64,000 nt of DNA from Nitrosomonas sp. (GCA_019635215.1 JAHBZZ010000001.1:361535-425534), one strand, 5' to 3'. Counted from the first letter of the stretch, positions 41,780-53,634 are shown. Notes: generated from the sequence alone by a model not told the origin. Translations and numbers: made by a program.

Positions 41780-42088
41780 TTAAAGCTTAATTTCCACATC
41801 GACTCCGGCGGGTAAATCCAGTTTCATTAAAGCATCAACAGTTTTATCAGTCGGATCTATGATATCCATCAATCTAAGATGCGTTCTAATTTCAAATTGA
41901 TCGCGCGACGTTTTATTTACATGGGGAGAACGCAAAACATCAAACCTTTCTATCCTTGTTGGCAACGGAACAGGACCTCGAACCACAGCGCCTGTTCTTT
42001 TTGCCGTATCAACAATTTCAAGTGCTGACTTATCGATCAATCGATAGTCAAATGCTTTTAGTCTTATTCTAATTTTCTGATTTTGCAT
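41780..42088 (-). CDS. rpsJ: 30S ribosomal protein S10 (NusE)
   Basis: A 102-residue protein that also acts as NusE in antitermination, pairing with NusB and NusG. Conserved: [40 protein letters not shown] and [14 protein letters not shown]. It follows tuf by 71 bases and is separated from rplC by 82 bases. Last gene toward the right with the AT-rich composition. Confidence 0.98.
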   Translation of the reverse strand: MQNQKIRIRLKAFDYRLIDKSALEIVDTAKRTGAVVRGPVPLPTRIERFDVLRSPHVNKTSRDQFEIRTHLRLMDIIDPTDKTVDALMKLDLPAGVDVEIKL

Positions 42089-42159
42089 GACCTTGATTCC
42101 GCACCAAATTTATTATGTATATCTTATTGCTCTAGATTCTGTAGTTTCCAAAACAGATA

Positions 42160-43350
42160 CTACTCAATTACTTTAGCTACGACGCCTGCACCAACAGTTC
42201 TACCGCCTTCGCGTATAGCAAACCGCAAACCATCTTCCATTGCAATTGGTGCTATCAGATTCACTGTCACTGAAATATTATCACCCGGCATTACCATCTC
42301 AGTCCCCGCCGGCAACTCTATCGCTCCAGTTACATCGGTTGTCCTGAAATAAAACTGCGGACGATAGCCCGGAAAAAATGGCGTATGACGCCCACCTTCT
42401 TCTTTACTCAATACATAAATCTCGGCCGTAAATTTGGTATGCGGCGCTATACTCCCCGGCTTCGCCAGCACCTGACCACGCTCAACTTCCTCACGCTTGG
42501 TACCACGCAGCAATACACCCACATTATCTCCCGCTTGCCCCTGATCCAGAAGCTTCCGGAACATCTCCACACCCGTACAAACCGTCTTCAGCGTCGGCTT
42601 GAGTCCAACAATCTCTATTTCATCACCCACCTTGATGATGCCTCTCTCTACACGCCCGGTAACTACCGTACCACGGCCCGATATCGAAAACACATCTTCT
42701 ACCGGCATAATAAATGCGCCATCAATTGCCCTTTCCGGCTCCGGTATATAACTGTCCAATGCTTCCGCCAGCTTCAAAATCGAAGGTTCGCCTATCTCAC
42801 TCTGGTCCCCCTCCAGCGCTTTTAAAGCCGAACCTACAATAATCGGTGTATCGTCTCCTGGAAAATCATATTTGGACAATAATTCGCGTATTTCCATCTC
42901 GACCAGTTCCAGCAGTTCCGCATCATCTACCATGTCCGCCTTGTTCATATATACAATGATATAGGGCACACCCACCTGCCTGGCCAATAGTATATGCTCA
43001 CGCGTTTGCGGCATTGGACCATCTGCAGCCGATACTACCAGTATCGCTCCATCCATCTGCGCAGCACCGGTAATCATATTCTTAACGTAGTCAGCATGAC
43101 CAGGACAATCCACATGCGCATAGTGGCGTTTTTCGGTTTCATACTCAACATGTGCAGTATTGATGGTAATACCCCGCGCACGCTCCTCAGGCGCCGAGTC
43201 AATCTGTGCATAGCTTTTTGCTTCACCACCATACTTTTGTGTCAATATCGTCGTGATCGCCGCCGTCAATGTGGTCTTCCCATGATCCACATGCCCAATC
43301 GTCCCCACATTTACGTGCGGTTTTGAACGCTCAAATTTGCTCTTTGCCAT
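42160..43350 (-). CDS. tuf: Elongation factor Tu
   Basis: A 396-residue GTPase delivering aminoacyl-tRNA to the A site. G motifs: [21 protein letters not shown] and NKADM; switch I has [14 protein letters not shown]; domains 2 and 3 are complete ([26 protein letters not shown]). The gene has clearly higher G+C and more biased codons than the ribosomal genes that follow it. Many betaproteobacteria carry a second tuf elsewhere; only one is in this window. Confidence 0.99.
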   Translation of the reverse strand: MAKSKFERSKPHVNVGTIGHVDHGKTTLTAAITTILTQKYGGEAKSYAQIDSAPEERARGITINTAHVEYETEKRHYAHVDCPGHADYVKNMITGAAQMDGAILVVSAADGPMPQTREHILLARQVGVPYIIVYMNKADMVDDAELLELVEMEIRELLSKYDFPGDDTPIIVGSALKALEGDQSEIGEPSILKLAEALDSYIPEPERAIDGAFIMPVEDVFSISGRGTVVTGRVERGIIKVGDEIEIVGLKPTLKTVCTGVEMFRKLLDQGQAGDNVGVLLRGTKREEVERGQVLAKPGSIAPHTKFTAEIYVLSKEEGGRHTPFFPGYRPQFYFRTTDVTGAIELPAGTEMVMPGDNISVTVNLIAPIAMEDGLRFAIREGGRTVGAGVVAKVIE

Positions 43351-43380
43351 GACTTATCCTTTACACTTTCACCAAAAATA

Positions 43381-45471
43381 TCATTTCTTATTAATAACTG
43401 CTTCAGCAACATTTTTTGGTGCCTCAGCGTAATGCTTAAATTCCATTGTATACGTCGCTCTTCCCTGAGTTGCTGATCTTAATGCGGTCGAATATCCAAA
43501 CATTTCAGCCAATGGCACCTCGGCTCGAATCAATTTCATACCAGGTATATCATCCATACCCTGTATCATTCCGCGTCTGGATGACAAATCACCGACCACA
43601 TTACCCATAAATTCTTCCGGAGTTTCCACTTCTACAGCCATCATCGGCTCCAATAAAACAGGACTAGCCTTTCTCATTCCATCTTTGAAGGCTATTGATG
43701 CGGCCATTTTGAATGCATTTTCATTAGAGTCAACATCGTGATATGAACCATCGAAAAGAGTAACTTTAATGTCCACAACCGGGAAACCCGCCAATATACC
43801 ATTAGGCAATGTTTCTTGCAAACCCTTCTCTACCGCAGGAATATACTCTCTTGGCACCACGCCACCCTTGATTTCATCAACAAACTCAAAACCTCCCCCT
43901 GCTTCATTAGGTTCCATCTTGAGCCATACGTGACCATATTGCCCCCTGCCTCCTGACTGCTTGACAAACTTTCCTTCCACCTCAACAGATTTTTTAATCG
44001 CTTCTCTATAAGCGACTTGAGGCGCGCCAACATTCGCTTCCACACCAAACTCACGCCTCATCCGATCAACAATGATTTCCAAATGCAACTCACCCATACC
44101 TGAAATGATAGTCTGACCGGATTCTTCGTCCGTTCTTACCCTGAACGAAGGATCCTCCTGCGCGAGCCTATTTAAGGCTACCCCCATTTTTTCCTGATCC
44201 AGCTTAGTTTTCGGCTCAACTGCAACATGTATAACCGGTTCTGGAAAATCCATTCTTTCTAAAGTAATGATGGCATTAGTATCACACAATGTATCTCCAG
44301 TAGTGACCTCCTTGAGACCTACAGCAGCAGCTATATCGCCAGCCCGAACCTCTTTAATTTCTTCGCGCTGATTGGCATGCATTTGCAAAATTCGCCCAAC
44401 CCTCTCTTTACGAGACTTAACCGAGTTAAAAACTGTATCGCCCGAACTTACTACACCCGAATAAACTCTAAAAAAAATGAGCTGGCCAACATAGGGATCA
44501 GTGGCCACTTTAAATGCCAACGCCGAAAAAGGCTCATTATCATCCGATTTTCTTTGATCGGATTCGCCATTCTCTTTTATACCCTGAATCGCAACAACAT
44601 CTATCGGCGACGGCATAAAATCAATAACCGCATCAAGCATTGCTTGCACACCTTTATTTTTGAAGGCCGTACCACATAGCATTGGCACTATTTCATTGCT
44701 GATCGTTCTTATCCGAATACCATTTTTGATATCTGAAATTTCCAAATCACCTTCTTCCAGATATTTATTCATGAGCTCTTCGTTCGCTTCCGCCGCCGAC
44801 TCCACCATTTTCTCGCGCCATTCCTGAACTTCAACTTTCATTGACTCGGGAATTTCTCGTTCCTCAAATTTGAGCCCTTTACTTTCATCGTCCCAATAAA
44901 TAGCTCTCATTTTTACCAAATCAACAATACCTTCAAATTTGTCTTCCGAACCAATAGGTAATTGAATAGGCACTGGATCCGCTTTCAATCTTGATTTAAT
45001 CTGGTCATAGACGCGCATGAAATTTGCGCCCGATCTATCCATTTTATTGACAAATGCCAGCCTTGGAACTTTATATTTGTTTGCTTGCCGCCAGACAGTC
45101 TCAGTTTGCGGCTGCACACCACCTACAGCGCAAAATACCGTACACGCCCCATCCAATACGCGCAGGGAACGCTCTACTTCAATTGTAAAATCCACGTGAC
45201 CCGGTGTATCAATGATGTTTATGCGATGCTCCGGGTAATTACCTTCCATTCCTTTCCAGAAACATGTTGTAGCCGCAGAAGTAATTGTAATCCCACGCTC
45301 CTGCTCCTGCTCCATCCAGTCCATTGTTGCCGCGCCATCATGCACTTCTCCAATCTTATGCGACACACCCGTATAAAACAGTATGCGCTCAGTCGTCGTT
45401 GTTTTACCAGCATCAATATGCGCCATAATTCCAATGTTTCGATAGCGCTCTATAGGAGTTTTTCTTGCCAC
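43381..45471 (-). CDS. fusA: Elongation factor G
   Basis: A 696-residue translocase GTPase. Motifs: [15 protein letters not shown] (G1), [18 protein letters not shown] (G3), [12 protein letters not shown] (G4), then domains II to V with [20 protein letters not shown] and [20 protein letters not shown]. It lies between rpsG and tuf in the usual str order, 60 bases after rpsG and 30 before tuf. Confidence 0.99.
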   Translation of the reverse strand: MARKTPIERYRNIGIMAHIDAGKTTTTERILFYTGVSHKIGEVHDGAATMDWMEQEQERGITITSAATTCFWKGMEGNYPEHRINIIDTPGHVDFTIEVERSLRVLDGACTVFCAVGGVQPQTETVWRQANKYKVPRLAFVNKMDRSGANFMRVYDQIKSRLKADPVPIQLPIGSEDKFEGIVDLVKMRAIYWDDESKGLKFEEREIPESMKVEVQEWREKMVESAAEANEELMNKYLEEGDLEISDIKNGIRIRTISNEIVPMLCGTAFKNKGVQAMLDAVIDFMPSPIDVVAIQGIKENGESDQRKSDDNEPFSALAFKVATDPYVGQLIFFRVYSGVVSSGDTVFNSVKSRKERVGRILQMHANQREEIKEVRAGDIAAAVGLKEVTTGDTLCDTNAIITLERMDFPEPVIHVAVEPKTKLDQEKMGVALNRLAQEDPSFRVRTDEESGQTIISGMGELHLEIIVDRMRREFGVEANVGAPQVAYREAIKKSVEVEGKFVKQSGGRGQYGHVWLKMEPNEAGGGFEFVDEIKGGVVPREYIPAVEKGLQETLPNGILAGFPVVDIKVTLFDGSYHDVDSNENAFKMAASIAFKDGMRKASPVLLEPMMAVEVETPEEFMGNVVGDLSSRRGMIQGMDDIPGMKLIRAEVPLAEMFGYSTALRSATQGRATYTMEFKHYAEAPKNVAEAVINKK

Positions 45472-45531
45472 AATTACTATGCCTTAAAAATTAAAAACTA
45501 CAAATTTAGTTTCTTAGTTCAATGAAATGCA

Positions 45532-46002
45532 TTAAAACCTGAAATGTGAAAACGCCTTGTTAGATTCAGCCATACGATGCACCTCTTCTTTTTTCTTAAC
45601 CGCGCCACCCCTACCTTCTGCGGCATCCGATAATTCGCCTGCCAAACGCATGTCCATTGACTTTTCACTTCTTTTTCTTGCCGCATCCCTCAACCAACGC
45701 ATCGCCAGAGCATTACGACGAACCGATCTCACTTCAATAGGAACTTGATAGTTTGCACCACCGACACGTCTACTTTTCACTTCAACCAGCGGCCTGACAT
45801 TTGTTAATGCCTGAGTAAAAACTTCCAGCGGATCAGAGCCCGTTTTTCTTTCTATCTGCGTTAGCGCGCCATAAATGATCCTTTCGGCAACCGATTTTTT
45901 TCCACGTGTCATCAACACATTTACAAATTTTGCCAACTCTACATTATGATATTTCGGATCTGGCAATATTTCGCGCTTTGGAACTTCCCTACGTCTTGGC
46001 AT
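45532..46002 (-). CDS. rpsG: 30S ribosomal protein S7
   Basis: A 156-residue primary 16S 3'-domain binder at the E site. Segments: [40 protein letters not shown] and [16 protein letters not shown]. In E. coli S7 represses the str operon in the rpsL-rpsG gap; here that gap is 55 bases. Confidence 0.98.
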   Translation of the reverse strand: MPRRREVPKREILPDPKYHNVELAKFVNVLMTRGKKSVAERIIYGALTQIERKTGSDPLEVFTQALTNVRPLVEVKSRRVGGANYQVPIEVRSVRRNALAMRWLRDAARKRSEKSMDMRLAGELSDAAEGRGGAVKKKEEVHRMAESNKAFSHFRF

Positions 46003-46057
46003 TATTCTATCTCACAAACTTTGATACTTGATATTTGGCATTATGCAACCCCGAGAA

Positions 46058-46435
46058 CTAGGATGTCTTCGGTTTCTTAGAGCCATATTTAGATCTTCCT
46101 TGCTTACGATCCTTAACTCCAGCAGTATCCAGACTACCTCTCACCGTGTGATACCGCACACCTGGCAAATCTTTCACACGCCCGCCCCGAATGAGCACGA
46201 CGGAATGTTCTTGCAAATTATGACCTTCACCACCGATATAGCTAGACACTTCATAACCATTTGTTAAGCGTACTCTCGCAACTTTCCGCAATGCGGAATT
46301 AGGCTTTTTTGGCGTAGTGGTGTACACCCGCGTACAGACACCTCTTTTCTGAGGACAATTCTCTAATGCGGGAACATTGCTCTTGACGCGCTTGGCTTCT
46401 CGCGGCTTACGTACTAATTGACTTATAGTCGGCAT
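46058..46435 (-). CDS. rpsL: 30S ribosomal protein S12
   Basis: A 125-residue decoding-centre protein. [20 protein letters not shown] and [18 protein letters not shown] carry the two lysine sites of streptomycin resistance in other bacteria (both wild-type here) and the aspartate modified by RimO. AGGA lies 8 bases before the ATG, directly after the T tract of a terminator-like hairpin. It is the first gene of the ribosomal block; rpoB-rpoC are not upstream. Confidence 0.98.
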   Translation of the reverse strand: MPTISQLVRKPREAKRVKSNVPALENCPQKRGVCTRVYTTTPKKPNSALRKVARVRLTNGYEVSSYIGGEGHNLQEHSVVLIRGGRVKDLPGVRYHTVRGSLDTAGVKDRKQGRSKYGSKKPKTS

Positions 46436-46449
46436 ATAAACTATGTCCT

Positions 46450-46480
46450 AAAAAAAACTGAGACGGCCTTTAGAGCCGTC
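46450..46480 (-). terminator. Terminator-like hairpin in the rpsL leader (possible attenuator)
   Basis: Minus-strand GACGGC (46480-46475), loop TCTAAAG, GCCGTC (46467-46462), then TCAG and T8 (46457-46450), immediately followed by the AGGA of rpsL. Because the promoter lies upstream, termination here would cut off the whole ribosomal transcript, so it must be inefficient or regulated. Confidence 0.7.
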
Positions 46481-46599
46481 CTGATTTTGCATGCTGAATT
46501 GATATTTCTTTTATTACCAGCCCTTATTAAACTTATATCTTCACGGCTGACTTGATTACTCCACACACCAACTTTCTGATGTCTTAGAAAAGACAGCGG

Positions 46600-46628
46600 A
46601 TTCTATGAGGTTTATCGCTTGATGTCAA
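46600..46628 (-). promoter_or_regulatory. Near-consensus sigma-70 promoter for the str operon
   Basis: On the minus strand TTGACA (46628-46623), a 17-base spacer and TAGAAT (46605-46600). The predicted start is near 46593, giving a leader of about 158 bases before the rpsL ATG. This is the best promoter match in the window and stands ahead of its longest operon. Confidence 0.8.
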
Positions 46629-46750
46629 GTCTAACTTTGTGCCCGCCCATAAAAGAAACTCAGCTTTTCCCTAAAAATACAAACTGCTATATCATTTAAT
46701 TTATGACTCATGTCAACACCATCCTGGCCAATTCCAACATGATTGTTGCA

Positions 46751-47236
46751 TCAATCTCTAAAATTCTGATATTGCAATGGAAAATCTGTGATCGCTTTTT
46801 TCACTATCCCGATCGCCTCTTGCAGCATATCTCTCTTCACACCCGTTACGCGTAATGAATCACCTTGGATAGTTGTTTGCACCTTTAGCTTACTTTCTTT
46901 CAGAATTTTGGCAATTTTCTTTGCCAATTCCGCTTCAAGCCCTGTTTTCACCGTTACAGTCTGCTTGATCTTGTTGCCGCTCACCTTCTCAATATTCCCT
47001 CTATCCAGGCAGCGCACATCAATTTTCCTTTTGGTCAATTTTGTCCGCAAGATATCCAAAATCTGTTCGAGCTTGAAATTATCATCAGCATACACCGTCA
47101 GAACGAGATCCGACTGCTCAATACGCGCATCGGATCCTTTAAAATCAAACCGGGAACTGACTTCCTTATTTGTTTGTTCTACAACATTTCTAACTTCATG
47201 ACTATCCACTTCTGAAACAATATCGAACGAAGGCAT
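46751..47236 (-). CDS. yajQ: YajQ-family nucleotide/c-di-GMP-binding protein
   Basis: A 161-residue protein with two ferredoxin-like domains. YajQ proteins bind tRNA or nucleotides, and the Xanthomonas member is a c-di-GMP effector affecting transcription with a LysR partner. It begins [20 protein letters not shown] and has [13 protein letters not shown] and [19 protein letters not shown], all typical. GAGGA lies 5 bases before the ATG. It lies between argG and the str promoter, all on the minus strand. Confidence 0.93.
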   Translation of the reverse strand: MPSFDIVSEVDSHEVRNVVEQTNKEVSSRFDFKGSDARIEQSDLVLTVYADDNFKLEQILDILRTKLTKRKIDVRCLDRGNIEKVSGNKIKQTVTVKTGLEAELAKKIAKILKESKLKVQTTIQGDSLRVTGVKRDMLQEAIGIVKKAITDFPLQYQNFRD

Positions 47237-47305
47237 ATATTCCTCATTATTACTTTATGGTTTCTACTACTGCGGCATAAAAAAACAACGAGTCTTCTTA
47301 AACTC

Positions 47306-48529
47306 TTAAACTTTCCTTCTTTTATTTGCCGCAATACGAAGACGCAATGCATTCAATCGGATAAAACCAGCCGCATCGGCTTGATTATAGGCACCCGCAT
47401 CATCCTCAAATGTCGCGACATTTTCATCAAACAGCGAATCTGTTTTTGAATCACGCCCAACCACCATTACATTGCCTTTATATAGCTTCAATCTCACCCA
47501 GCCATTTACATTTTCCTGAGTGACATCAATCAAGGCTTGAATGGCTTTACGCTCCGGGCTCCACCAGTACCCATTGTAAATTAGTGTTGCATACCGCGGC
47601 ATTAGCTCATCTTTCAGATGACTGACTTCGCGATCAAGCGTAATAGACTCCAGCGCACGGTGCGCACGCAACAAAATTGCACCCCCTGGGGTTTCATAGC
47701 AGCCACGCGATTTCATACCGACATAGCGATTCTCCACCAAATCCAATCTACCGATGCCATGCTTCCCACCCAATTGATTAAGTGTTGCCAGAATGTCTGC
47801 TGAACTCGATCGGCATCCATTTAACGCCACCGCGTCTCCACGTTCAAATTCAATTTCCAGAAACTCTGCCTCATCAGGCGCCTTTTCCGGCGACACCGTC
47901 CATCGCCACATCAATTCTTCCGGCTCTGTAGCTGGATTCTCAAGGCTTCTGCCTTCGTATGAGATATGCAAAAGATTGGCATCCATACTATAAGGAGAGC
48001 CATTTTTTTTCTTCATCTCCACTGGAATGCCATGCTTCTCCGCATACGCCAGCAGCTTCTCTCTTGAATTCAGATCCCACTCCCGCCACGGCGCAATCAC
48101 ATGTATATTGGGTTCCAATGCATAATAACCCAACTCAAACCGCACCTGATCATTTCCCTTGCCTGTAGCACCGTGAGACACGGCATCCGCCCCCGTTTCT
48201 TTTGCAATTTCAATCTGTCTTTTCGCAATCAAAGGACGCGCAATACTGGTTCCCAATAAATATTCGCCCTCATAGATAGTATTCGCTCTGAACATTGGAA
48301 AAACAAAATCCCTGACAAACTCCTCGCGCAAATTGTCAATATAAATCTCATTCACACCCAACTGACGCGCTTTGGCACGTGCAGGCTCAACCTCTTCACC
48401 CTGCCCGATATCCGCTGTAAACGTTACAACCTCACAACGATAAGTATCCTGTAACCACTTTAGAATCACTGAAGTATCCAAACCGCCAGAAAAGGCCAGA
48501 ACCACCTTATTTATTTCTCTCATCCTCAT
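47306..48529 (-). CDS. argG: Argininosuccinate synthase
   Basis: A 407-residue enzyme condensing citrulline and aspartate with ATP in arginine synthesis. The PP-motif [18 protein letters not shown] is at the N-terminus, with [15 protein letters not shown] and [15 protein letters not shown] (aspartate/citrulline binding) following. Two in-frame ATGs (48529, 48523) begin it. It is 20 bases after argF, closing an argD-argF-argG operon. Confidence 0.97.
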   Translation of the reverse strand: MRMREINKVVLAFSGGLDTSVILKWLQDTYRCEVVTFTADIGQGEEVEPARAKARQLGVNEIYIDNLREEFVRDFVFPMFRANTIYEGEYLLGTSIARPLIAKRQIEIAKETGADAVSHGATGKGNDQVRFELGYYALEPNIHVIAPWREWDLNSREKLLAYAEKHGIPVEMKKKNGSPYSMDANLLHISYEGRSLENPATEPEELMWRWTVSPEKAPDEAEFLEIEFERGDAVALNGCRSSSADILATLNQLGGKHGIGRLDLVENRYVGMKSRGCYETPGGAILLRAHRALESITLDREVSHLKDELMPRYATLIYNGYWWSPERKAIQALIDVTQENVNGWVRLKLYKGNVMVVGRDSKTDSLFDENVATFEDDAGAYNQADAAGFIRLNALRLRIAANKRRKV

Positions 48530-48549
48530 TTACTCACGATTCACAATCA

Positions 48550-49473
48550 TCAGACCTTCCCGGTCTTTCCCAGCAATAAATATTCCAACAGTGCTTTCTG
48601 CGTGTGAAGACGGTTCTCAGCTTCATCCCATACCACTGACTGCGGACCGTCTATGACTTCGGCAGCCACCTCTTCACCCCGATGAGCTGGCAGACAATGC
48701 ATAAATAGCGCATTTTCTTTTGCCAAGGCCATCATTTCAGCATCAACACGGAACTCAGCGAAATCCGTCTTCCTTTTCTCGGCCTCGGCCTCGAATCCCA
48801 TACTGGTCCAAACATCCGTCGTGACCAGATCAACATTTCTCACTGCATCATGGGGATTGGCAAATTCCTCAAAATGTCCCGCTGTCTTTAGTCCGATCTG
48901 CGCGGGCTCAATATCATAGCCAGGTGGCGTCGAAACATGCACTTTAAAATCGAAGATTTCAGCAGCCTGCAGCCAGGTATTGCAGATATTATTAGCATCG
49001 CCTATCCAGGCAATAATTTTTCCCTTGATATTCCCTCGGTGTTCTATAAACGTAAAGATATCCGCCATGATCTGACAAGGATGATATTCATCTGTCAATC
49101 CATTAATTACCGGCACATTAGAATGATCCGCAAAACGTTGCAAAATGTCATGCGCATAGGTACGAATCATAACAATATCGGCCATGCGCGAAATAACACG
49201 CGCCGCATCCTCGACAGGCTCTCCTCTGTCCAGTTGGGTATCACGCGTGGAAAGATAAATGGACGAACCGCCCAATTGATTCATACCGGCCTCAAACGAT
49301 AACCGTGTTCGAGTCGAATTTTTATCAAAAATCATGACCAGTGTTCGGTCGATCAGTGGCCAGTATTGCTGATATTGTTTAAATACCTGTTTTATATATC
49401 GCGTACGCGCAAACAGGTATTCATACTCCTCCCGGCTAAAATCATTAAACTGAAGATAATGTTTCAACTGCAT
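48550..49473 (-). CDS. argF: Ornithine carbamoyltransferase
   Basis: A 307-residue enzyme making citrulline from ornithine and carbamoyl phosphate. The carbamoyl-phosphate loop FDKNSTRTRLSFE and the ornithine/catalytic motif FMHCLPAHRGEEV are present. The ATG at 49473 (MQLKHYLQFNDFSREEYEYL) fits the family; an in-frame start at 49512 adds 13 residues with no similarity. It is 52 bases after argD. No clear ribosome binding site. Confidence 0.96.
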   Translation of the reverse strand: MQLKHYLQFNDFSREEYEYLFARTRYIKQVFKQYQQYWPLIDRTLVMIFDKNSTRTRLSFEAGMNQLGGSSIYLSTRDTQLDRGEPVEDAARVISRMADIVMIRTYAHDILQRFADHSNVPVINGLTDEYHPCQIMADIFTFIEHRGNIKGKIIAWIGDANNICNTWLQAAEIFDFKVHVSTPPGYDIEPAQIGLKTAGHFEEFANPHDAVRNVDLVTTDVWTSMGFEAEAEKRKTDFAEFRVDAEMMALAKENALFMHCLPAHRGEEVAAEVIDGPQSVVWDEAENRLHTQKALLEYLLLGKTGKV

Positions 49474-49525
49474 ATCAACAAAAAAAAACCAATCAGAAAA
49501 AATATTCAACAATCATTCAATCTGA

Positions 49526-50698
49526 TTAGCCATTCAGAAACTCCCTGATTAATCGGCAGGTAATATTGACCACCTGTTTGCCTTCATCCGGCTGCATCAC
49601 CAGCGCAGGCAATAAACGCACCACTTTCTCGGAAGTGACATTAATGAGCAGTCTTTGGTCCAATGCTCTTTTAACCAGATCAAGACATGACACTGACAAT
49701 TCAATACCAATCAATAATCCTTGTCCTCTGATTTCCACCACACCATCAATATCGGCAAGTTGCGCACGCAAATGTTCACGCATAAAAACGCCCAGCTCAT
49801 GCGCATGATTGATCAGATCCTCTTCCTCAAGCACTGCAAGCGTTTCAAGCGCAGCAGCACAAACCAGTGGATTACCGCCAAAAGTAGAAGCATGATTGCC
49901 CGGCTTGAGAACTTCAGCCGCCATACCTTTTGCCAAGCACGCGCCAATGGGAACCCCCGAACCCAGCCCCTTGGCCAACGTCATCACATCGGGCGTAATG
50001 TCACTATGCTGAAATGCAAACCATTTGCCACTGCGCCCGATCCCTGATTGCACCTCGTCAAGCATCAACAACCAACCATTCTGGTCGCATAAATCACGTA
50101 ATTCCTGTAAATAACGTGCTTGAGGAACATTGACCCCCCCCTCGCCCTGGAAAGGCTCCACCAAAACGGCAACGACATTCTTGTTATTTTCCGCTACCTG
50201 CCTGACTGCCTCCAGATTGTTATAGGGCACGCGAACAAAACCTGTCAGCAACGGTTCAAATCCAGCCTGCACCTTCCGATTACCCGTCGCAGTCAGTGTA
50301 GCCATCGTACGACCGTGAAACGACTGTTCCATCACAATAATTGTTGGCAGAGCGATCCCATTATTATGGCCGTGTAATCTTGCCAGCTTTATTGCCGCTT
50401 CATTAGCCTCGGCGCCGGAATTACAGAAAAAAACCTTATCCATTCCGGATAATGTAGCCAGACGCGTAGCCAGTTGTTCCTGCCGTTCTATAAAATAAAT
50501 ATTTGAAGTATGGATAAGCATCCTTGCCTGACGGCATATCGCCTCCGTCAAACGCTGGTGACTATGTCCCAGACCGCAAACGGCCACACCCGATAGTGCA
50601 TCTAAATAGCGTTCACCCTGACTATCCCACAGCCAAACGCCCTCTCCTTTCACAAAGGTTACAGGCAACCGTGAATAAGTATTCATTACATTTGACAC
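49526..50698 (-). CDS. argD: Acetylornithine aminotransferase
   Basis: A 390-residue PLP enzyme converting N-acetylglutamate semialdehyde to N-acetylornithine (in some species also succinyl-diaminopimelate). The PLP lysine is in MTLAKGLGSGVPIGA; FCNSGAEANEAAIKLAR and LMLDEVQSGIGRSG bind the cofactor. The start is GTG 50698, where SNVMNTYSRLPVTF matches relatives; an ATG four codons later is possible. First gene of argD-argF-argG, divergent from gyrA. Confidence 0.96.
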   Translation of the reverse strand: MSNVMNTYSRLPVTFVKGEGVWLWDSQGERYLDALSGVAVCGLGHSHQRLTEAICRQARMLIHTSNIYFIERQEQLATRLATLSGMDKVFFCNSGAEANEAAIKLARLHGHNNGIALPTIIVMEQSFHGRTMATLTATGNRKVQAGFEPLLTGFVRVPYNNLEAVRQVAENNKNVVAVLVEPFQGEGGVNVPQARYLQELRDLCDQNGWLLMLDEVQSGIGRSGKWFAFQHSDITPDVMTLAKGLGSGVPIGACLAKGMAAEVLKPGNHASTFGGNPLVCAAALETLAVLEEEDLINHAHELGVFMREHLRAQLADIDGVVEIRGQGLLIGIELSVSCLDLVKRALDQRLLINVTSEKVVRLLPALVMQPDEGKQVVNITCRLIREFLNG

Positions 50699-51027
50699 GT
50701 CTATGCTTAGCTCGCTTAATTAATCATTAACACAACAACTTGATATATCTGACAAGGGTATAGCGGTTACACAATATCATTGCAGTACCCGCTCAGTCTC
50801 AAAGGATTTTTAAAAAAGCTATTATCTTCACTCATATAGTCAGCTTTTTCAAGTTTTTTTTCCAGAGCATCACATGGTGTTATCCCGTTTGAGAAGAATC
50901 CTATAAAGTTAGCTAAGATACATACACCCCCCATCATGGTAGAATAAAAAATTTGTATCAAGCGATAAGGGAAACCCTATCCGCGTTGATCGTGTAAACA
51001 GCAGCTACCCTTTACCTATTACAAAAC
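50699..51027. promoter_or_regulatory. argD-gyrA divergent spacer
   Basis: A 329-base spacer. On the plus strand TAGAAT (50940-50945) with GATACA 17 bases upstream (50917-50922) is a plausible gyrA promoter, followed by a leader with a small hairpin GATAAGGG-AAA-CCCTATC. A 64-codon minus-strand frame at 50767-50961 has no recognisable product and begins at TTG; I do not call it. No promoter for argD was chosen. Confidence 0.45.
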
Positions 51028-53577
51028 ATGAATCAATTTGCCAAGGAAACACTACCGGTAAGCCTTGAAGAGGAAATGCGCCGATCCTATCTGGATTATG
51101 CGATGAGTGTCATTGTAGGGCGCGCATTGCCGGATGTCCGGGATGGCCTCAAACCCGTTCATCGCCGGATTCTGTTCGCCATGCACGAACTCTCTAATGA
51201 CTGGAACCGTCCTTACAAAAAATCCGCACGGATCGTGGGTGATGTGATCGGTAAATATCATCCGCACGGCGATACCGCCGTTTACGACACGATTGTACGC
51301 ATGGCGCAGAATTTTTCCCTGCGCTATATGCTGATCGACGGACAGGGCAATTTCGGTTCAATTGACGGCGATAACGCTGCAGCCATGCGTTATACTGAAA
51401 TTCGCATGTCACGCATTGCACACGAGTTACTTGTCGACCTGGACAAAGAAACTGTAGATTTCGGTCCCAACTATGATGAATCCGAAAAGGAACCTTTAAT
51501 CCTGCCGGCAAAAATTCCCAATCTGTTGATCAACGGATCCTCGGGAATCGCCGTAGGCATGGCAACCAACATTCCACCACACAATTTCAACGAAGTCATC
51601 GAGGCAAGCCTGAAACTGCTGCGAAACCCAGATACCGGCATCGATGACCTGATCGCATGCATTCCGGCACCTGATTTCCCTACCGCCGGAATTATTTATG
51701 GCATATCCGGTGTACACGACGGTTATCGTACCGGGCGTGGCCGCGTCATCATGCGTGCGCGCACACATTTCGAAGACATCGACAAAGGCAACCGGCAGGC
51801 CATTATTGTCGATGAGCTCCCCTATCAGGTTAACAAAGCCAATTTACTCATCCGTATCGGCGAGCTTGTACGCGACAAAAGAATCGAAGGCATCTCGGAT
51901 TTACGCGACGAATCCGACAAATCCGGCATGCGCATTGTTATTGAGCTCAAACGCGGAGAACTCCCGGATGTTATTCTCAATAATCTGTATAAAGAAACGC
52001 AGATGCAGGATACTTTCGGCATGAACATGGTCGCCCTTCTCGACGGCCAGCCGCGGCTTTTGAATCTGAAACAAATCCTGGATGCATTCTTACGTCACCG
52101 GCGCGAAATCGTCACCCGCAGAATTGTTTTCGAACTCAAGAAAGCGCGTGAACGCGGACATATTCTGGAAGGTCTTGCGGTTTCACTGTCCAATGTCGAT
52201 GAAATCATCGCCTTGATCAAGGCTTCGCCAACACCGGCTGTCGCCAAAGAAGCACTCATGGCCAGAGCGTGGCGTTCAGGCTTGATCGAAGAAATGCTTG
52301 CGCGTGCCGTGGCTGATGCTATGGCTTTACGCCCCGAAGGACTCTCACCCGAATTTGGCCTGCACGCACAAGGTTACCGGCTTTCCGACGCACAGGCACA
52401 GGCCATACTCGAATTGCGCCTGCAACGGCTCACCGGATTGGAACAGGATAAAATCGTCGAGGAATACAAGGAGGTGATGGATCGAATCATTGACTTCCTC
52501 GATATACTGGCAACACCCGACCGCATCACAGACATCATTTCTGAAGAACTGGAAGCCATGCGGCAGCAATTTGGCGACAAACGCCGCAGTGAAATTGTTG
52601 TTGATACGCAGGATCTCAGTATGGAAGACCTGATCGCCCCCGCCGATGTGGTCGTCACGCTTTCCCACAATGGCTATATCAAGTCGCAGCTACTCGACGA
52701 ATACCGCGCCCAGAAACGCGGAGGGCGCGGTAAACTGGCCACTAGTACCAAGGAAGACGATTTCATCGATAATCTGTTTATCGCCAACACGCACGATTAT
52801 ATTCTGTGTTTCTCCAGCCTGGGGCGTGTGTACTGGATTAAAGTCTATACGGTACCTCAGGGCGGTCGAACCTCGCGCGGCAAACCGATTATCAACCTGG
52901 TTCAACTGGAAGCAGGCGAAAAAATCAATGCTGTTCTGCCTGTCAAAACATTTGATGACAATCATTATGTCTTTATGGCGACGGCATCGGGCACAGTCAA
53001 AAAAACACCTCTGTCCGAATTCTCGCGGCCGCGTAACAATGGCATTATCGCCATTGGCCTTAACGAGGATGATTATCTGATTGGCGTAGCGCTGACCAAT
53101 GGCGAATACGATGTCATGCTCTTCTCTGACAACGGAAAAGCCATGCGCTTCAGCGAAAACGACGTCCGTCCGATGGGACGCGGCGCGCGCGGCGTGCGCG
53201 GCATGAAACTGGCGACAGGCCATAAAGTCATTTCACTACTGGTTGCCGAGAATGAAGAACAAGCCGTGCTGACCGTAACCGAGAACGGCTATGGCAAGCG
53301 CACGCCGATCAGCGAATACACCCGCCATAACCGTGGAACACAGGGCATGATCGCGATCAAAACCAGCAAACGCAACGGCAAAGTCGTTACCGCAAAACTG
53401 GTCCGTCCGGATGATGAAATTATGATGATCACCTCAGGCGGCATACTGATACGCACCCGTGTCAATGAAGTGCGCGAAATGGGCCGCGCCACCCAGGGCG
53501 TTACACTGATCAATCTCGATGCTGGCGAAAAACTGACAGGATTGGAACGCGTCGTTGAAAGCGAAGAAGAAGAATAA
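51028..53577 (+). CDS. gyrA: DNA gyrase subunit A
   Basis: An 849-residue type II topoisomerase subunit that cuts and rejoins DNA. The catalytic tyrosine lies in [15 protein letters not shown]. The quinolone-determining region reads [13 protein letters not shown]: position 83 is Thr (Ser in E. coli) and 87 is Asp. Six beta-pinwheel blades form the C-terminal domain, and QKRGGRGK is the GyrA box that identifies gyrase rather than ParC. It begins a plus-strand run; serC follows by 57 bases. Confidence 0.98.
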   Translation: MNQFAKETLPVSLEEEMRRSYLDYAMSVIVGRALPDVRDGLKPVHRRILFAMHELSNDWNRPYKKSARIVGDVIGKYHPHGDTAVYDTIVRMAQNFSLRYMLIDGQGNFGSIDGDNAAAMRYTEIRMSRIAHELLVDLDKETVDFGPNYDESEKEPLILPAKIPNLLINGSSGIAVGMATNIPPHNFNEVIEASLKLLRNPDTGIDDLIACIPAPDFPTAGIIYGISGVHDGYRTGRGRVIMRARTHFEDIDKGNRQAIIVDELPYQVNKANLLIRIGELVRDKRIEGISDLRDESDKSGMRIVIELKRGELPDVILNNLYKETQMQDTFGMNMVALLDGQPRLLNLKQILDAFLRHRREIVTRRIVFELKKARERGHILEGLAVSLSNVDEIIALIKASPTPAVAKEALMARAWRSGLIEEMLARAVADAMALRPEGLSPEFGLHAQGYRLSDAQAQAILELRLQRLTGLEQDKIVEEYKEVMDRIIDFLDILATPDRITDIISEELEAMRQQFGDKRRSEIVVDTQDLSMEDLIAPADVVVTLSHNGYIKSQLLDEYRAQKRGGRGKLATSTKEDDFIDNLFIANTHDYILCFSSLGRVYWIKVYTVPQGGRTSRGKPIINLVQLEAGEKINAVLPVKTFDDNHYVFMATASGTVKKTPLSEFSRPRNNGIIAIGLNEDDYLIGVALTNGEYDVMLFSDNGKAMRFSENDVRPMGRGARGVRGMKLATGHKVISLLVAENEEQAVLTVTENGYGKRTPISEYTRHNRGTQGMIAIKTSKRNGKVVTAKLVRPDDEIMMITSGGILIRTRVNEVREMGRATQGVTLINLDAGEKLTGLERVVESEEEE

Positions 53578-53634
53578 ACAAAAAATGCAGTACGGCTTTC
53601 TTCAACCTATCCGAGCCACGCTCCTGCACAACTT

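Larger units (their letters stand above)
46436..46750 (-). promoter_or_regulatory. rpsL (str operon) leader region
   Basis: A 315-base stretch between yajQ and rpsL with no gene. It holds a strong sigma-70-like promoter, a second possible one further up (TTGACA and GATATA on the minus strand near 46714-46692), a leader of about 110 bases and a terminator-like hairpin abutting the rpsL ribosome binding site. Confidence 0.7.

Noticed and set aside
41780-42159. An E. coli-like S10 leader with L4-mediated attenuation
   Set aside because: Only 71 bases separate tuf from rpsJ and no terminator hairpin with a T tract is visible there.
50767-50961. 64-codon minus-strand frame between argD and gyrA
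   Set aside because: Starts at TTG, no similarity recognised, covers the likely gyrA promoter; treated as chance.
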